From Lachnospiraceae bacterium (GTDB taxonomy: Bacteria; Bacillota; Clostridia; Lachnospirales; Lachnospiraceae): a DNA stretch of 64,000 nt. A program made the position numbers and the translations under genes. Positions 62,721-64,000 of the stretch are shown in pieces (within the stretch, counting starts at the first letter, position 1; every line of letters begins with the position of its first letter). The notes under the pieces were generated by a model. That model was not told where the DNA came from. It was given only the letters and a program-made list of their open reading frames with translations, and ran no database searches. The stretch lies in contig CAJTBO010000017.1 in assembly GCA_910573755.1 (NCBI GenBank), forward strand, positions 1 through 64,000, written 5' to 3'.

Positions 62721-63188
62721 ATGAGAGAAATTTTGTTCAGGGCAAAACATATTCACAAATTACCACAGAACGAACATCTTAACGGGACATGGGTGTATGG
62801 TTATTTGTGTGATAAAAACTATATCAATTCGTCAGAATTGGAGGGTGAATTTCTGGTGGATCAAGACACTGTCTGCCAGTACACCGGATTAACTGACAAG
62901 AATGGTAAAAAGATTTTTGAGGGGGATATTATGAAGCTGATTCTTCCGAGCGGAGAGATAAGATATTTCAAGGTATCCATTAAAAGCGTTGTAAGAAAGG
63001 TTTTGTGTCACCCGGATTTTGAAGATGAAGTTTTAAGAGTTGAGATAACCGGCATAGTATTTGAATGGAACGGGTATGAATTGTTTCCATGTATCGACAC
63101 ATATGAAGTGCCAGACTATAAGGTGATGGAAGTTGTCGGCAACATTTTTGACAACCCAGAACTCTTGGCGGAGGAATTTCATAAGTGA
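62721..63188 (+). CDS. YopX-like phage protein
   Basis: A 155-residue protein matching the YopX pattern: REILFRAKHI, GTWVYGYL, VCQYTGLTDKNGKKIFEGDI and the closing VVGNIFDNPELL. YopX proteins are widespread in phages; function is unknown. ATG 62721 follows GAAGGAGATGAGG. Overlaps the next gene by 4 nt. Confidence 0.88.
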   Translation: MREILFRAKHIHKLPQNEHLNGTWVYGYLCDKNYINSSELEGEFLVDQDTVCQYTGLTDKNGKKIFEGDIMKLILPSGEIRYFKVSIKSVVRKVLCHPDFEDEVLRVEITGIVFEWNGYELFPCIDTYEVPDYKVMEVVGNIFDNPELLAEEFHK

Positions 63189-63970
63189 AAACTGTGCTGA
63201 AATATCCGGGGGCAAAGAACAGAATAGCTGAGTGGATATGCAGCTATATCCCTCAGCATAATGTGTATCTGGAGCCATATGCTGGCAGCCTTGCGGTATT
63301 TTTCAATAAGTCTCCCTGCCATATAGAGACTGTGAATGACCTGGATGACGAGATCGTTAACTATTTCAGAGTTTTGCGGGAAAATACGGAAGCGCTGCGA
63401 ACATTGATCAGGATGACTCCATACTCAAGGCGAGAGTATGAAAATGCATATGATCCGGCGAAGGAAAGTGTAGAACGGGCGAGGCGGTTCTGCGTGAGGT
63501 GTTTCATGGGGTTTGGGTGTGGAAATTTATACAAAAATGGATTCAAGACTGGCCAGCAGACTAAATCACCAAATCCGGCAGAGGCCTGGGCGAAGCTTTC
63601 AGACATAATGAAAGAGGCGGCAGATCGGCTGAAAAATGTGCAGATAGAGCATATGCCGGCATTAGAGCTGATCAGGAGATATGATACAGAGGATGTATTC
63701 ATGTACCTTGATCCACCATATCTGCATGGAACAAGAAAGAATTACTTATACAGGCATGAAATGGATGACTATGAGCATGAGGATCTGTTGAAAGAGATCA
63801 TATCTCATCCCGGGAGAATCCTTATATCTGGATATGATAATGAGATGTATAACGATTATCTACATAATTGGCATAAGGCTTATAAAACGACAGTAGCTGA
63901 AGCCGGACAGAAAAGAACTGAAATCCTATGGATGAATTATCCGATGGAGCAGCAGATGACGTTATTTTAA
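63185..63970 (+). CDS. Dam-type N6-adenine DNA methyltransferase (D12 class)
   Basis: A 261-residue methyltransferase: KYPGAKNRIAEWI (AdoMet-binding N-terminus), YLEPYAGSLAVFFNK, and catalytic DPPY in MYLDPPYLHGTRKNYLYRH. GTG 63185 overlaps the YopX stop. Likely modifies phage DNA at short adenine sites, possibly GATC. Together with the C5 enzyme it would guard against host restriction. Confidence 0.9.
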   Translation: MKTVLKYPGAKNRIAEWICSYIPQHNVYLEPYAGSLAVFFNKSPCHIETVNDLDDEIVNYFRVLRENTEALRTLIRMTPYSRREYENAYDPAKESVERARRFCVRCFMGFGCGNLYKNGFKTGQQTKSPNPAEAWAKLSDIMKEAADRLKNVQIEHMPALELIRRYDTEDVFMYLDPPYLHGTRKNYLYRHEMDDYEHEDLLKEIISHPGRILISGYDNEMYNDYLHNWHKAYKTTVAEAGQKRTEILWMNYPMEQQMTLF

Positions 63971-63980
63971 GGAGGGAGCG

Positions 63981-64000
63981 ATGGGTTACAGACCAAAAAT
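63981..64000 (+). CDS. Start of a further phage gene, cut by the window end
   Basis: ATG 63981 after AAGGAGGGAGCG; reads MGYRPK before the window ends. No identification is possible. Confidence 0.5.

Overview
The window reads as a chromosomal stretch of a gut-type Clostridia, most likely family Lachnospiraceae (Bacillota). This rests on strong AGGAGG ribosome sites, a T-box leader on thrS, an L20-type leader with an ATT-started infC, YesM/YesN-like sensor pairs, Rpn-family nuclease remnants and a C-terminally membrane-anchored giant surface protein. I ran no searches; assignments come from reading the sequence.

Layout. 1-5.2 kb: decayed Rpn-family remnant, a DUF5721-like protein, a ComEC-like metallo-beta-lactamase-fold protein, a DacF-like carboxypeptidase, a Cys-rich redox protein and an AraC regulator. 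5.2-18 kb: a fucose module. It has L-fucose isomerase, a fuculokinase/rhamnulokinase, a three-component sensor (response regulator, histidine kinase, membrane-anchored sugar-binding protein) and an Mgl/Rbs-type ABC importer; a fucose mutarotase-like gene (fucU) sits alone at 45.5 kb. The leader before fucI and the gap between fucI and the kinase are packed with hairpins and repeats. 18-24 kb: a cytoplasmic MCP plus FIST sensor pair, T-box-controlled thrS, a 15-bp repeat array, a lone HTH protein and a DUF1540 protein. 24.4-31.5 kb: a LacI-controlled sugar/polyol catabolic cluster (FGGY kinase, Zn dehydrogenase, aldo/keto reductase, PfkB kinase, class II aldolase) with near-identical palindromic operators before both the repressor and the kinase.

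32-41.6 kb is the most striking part. A small tyrosine recombinase gene ends inside one of two perfect 31-bp inverted repeats that bracket a 220-bp segment. That segment holds a consensus-like promoter (now facing the recombinase) and a 13-bp-stem terminator (now blocking the downstream genes). Downstream lie a small unknown protein, a SARP/BTAD-type regulator with a degenerate GGDEF-like end, and a 1873-residue secreted surface protein. I infer a phase-variable ON/OFF switch, caught in the OFF orientation, feeding a regulator and possibly the surface protein.

42-52.6 kb: infC-rpmI-rplT with its leader, a PepD dipeptidase, fucU, then a nickel importer (CbiMN fusion, CbiQ, CbiO) followed by larB, larC and larE, which make the nickel-pincer cofactor. 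LarC is a single open frame with a large His-rich insert; no larA is in the window. An elaborate three-hairpin leader precedes larB.

52.7-64 kb: the left part of a prophage or related element integrated at the 3' end of a tRNA gene (proline-like acceptor). It carries an integrase, a zinc-ribbon/Sel1 cargo gene, an IS110 fragment, a CI/Cro-like switch with four operators about 30 bp apart, small early genes, a PAPS-reductase-like protein translationally coupled to a C5 DNA methyltransferase with five internal repeats, a YopX-like protein and a Dam-type methylase. It runs off the right edge.
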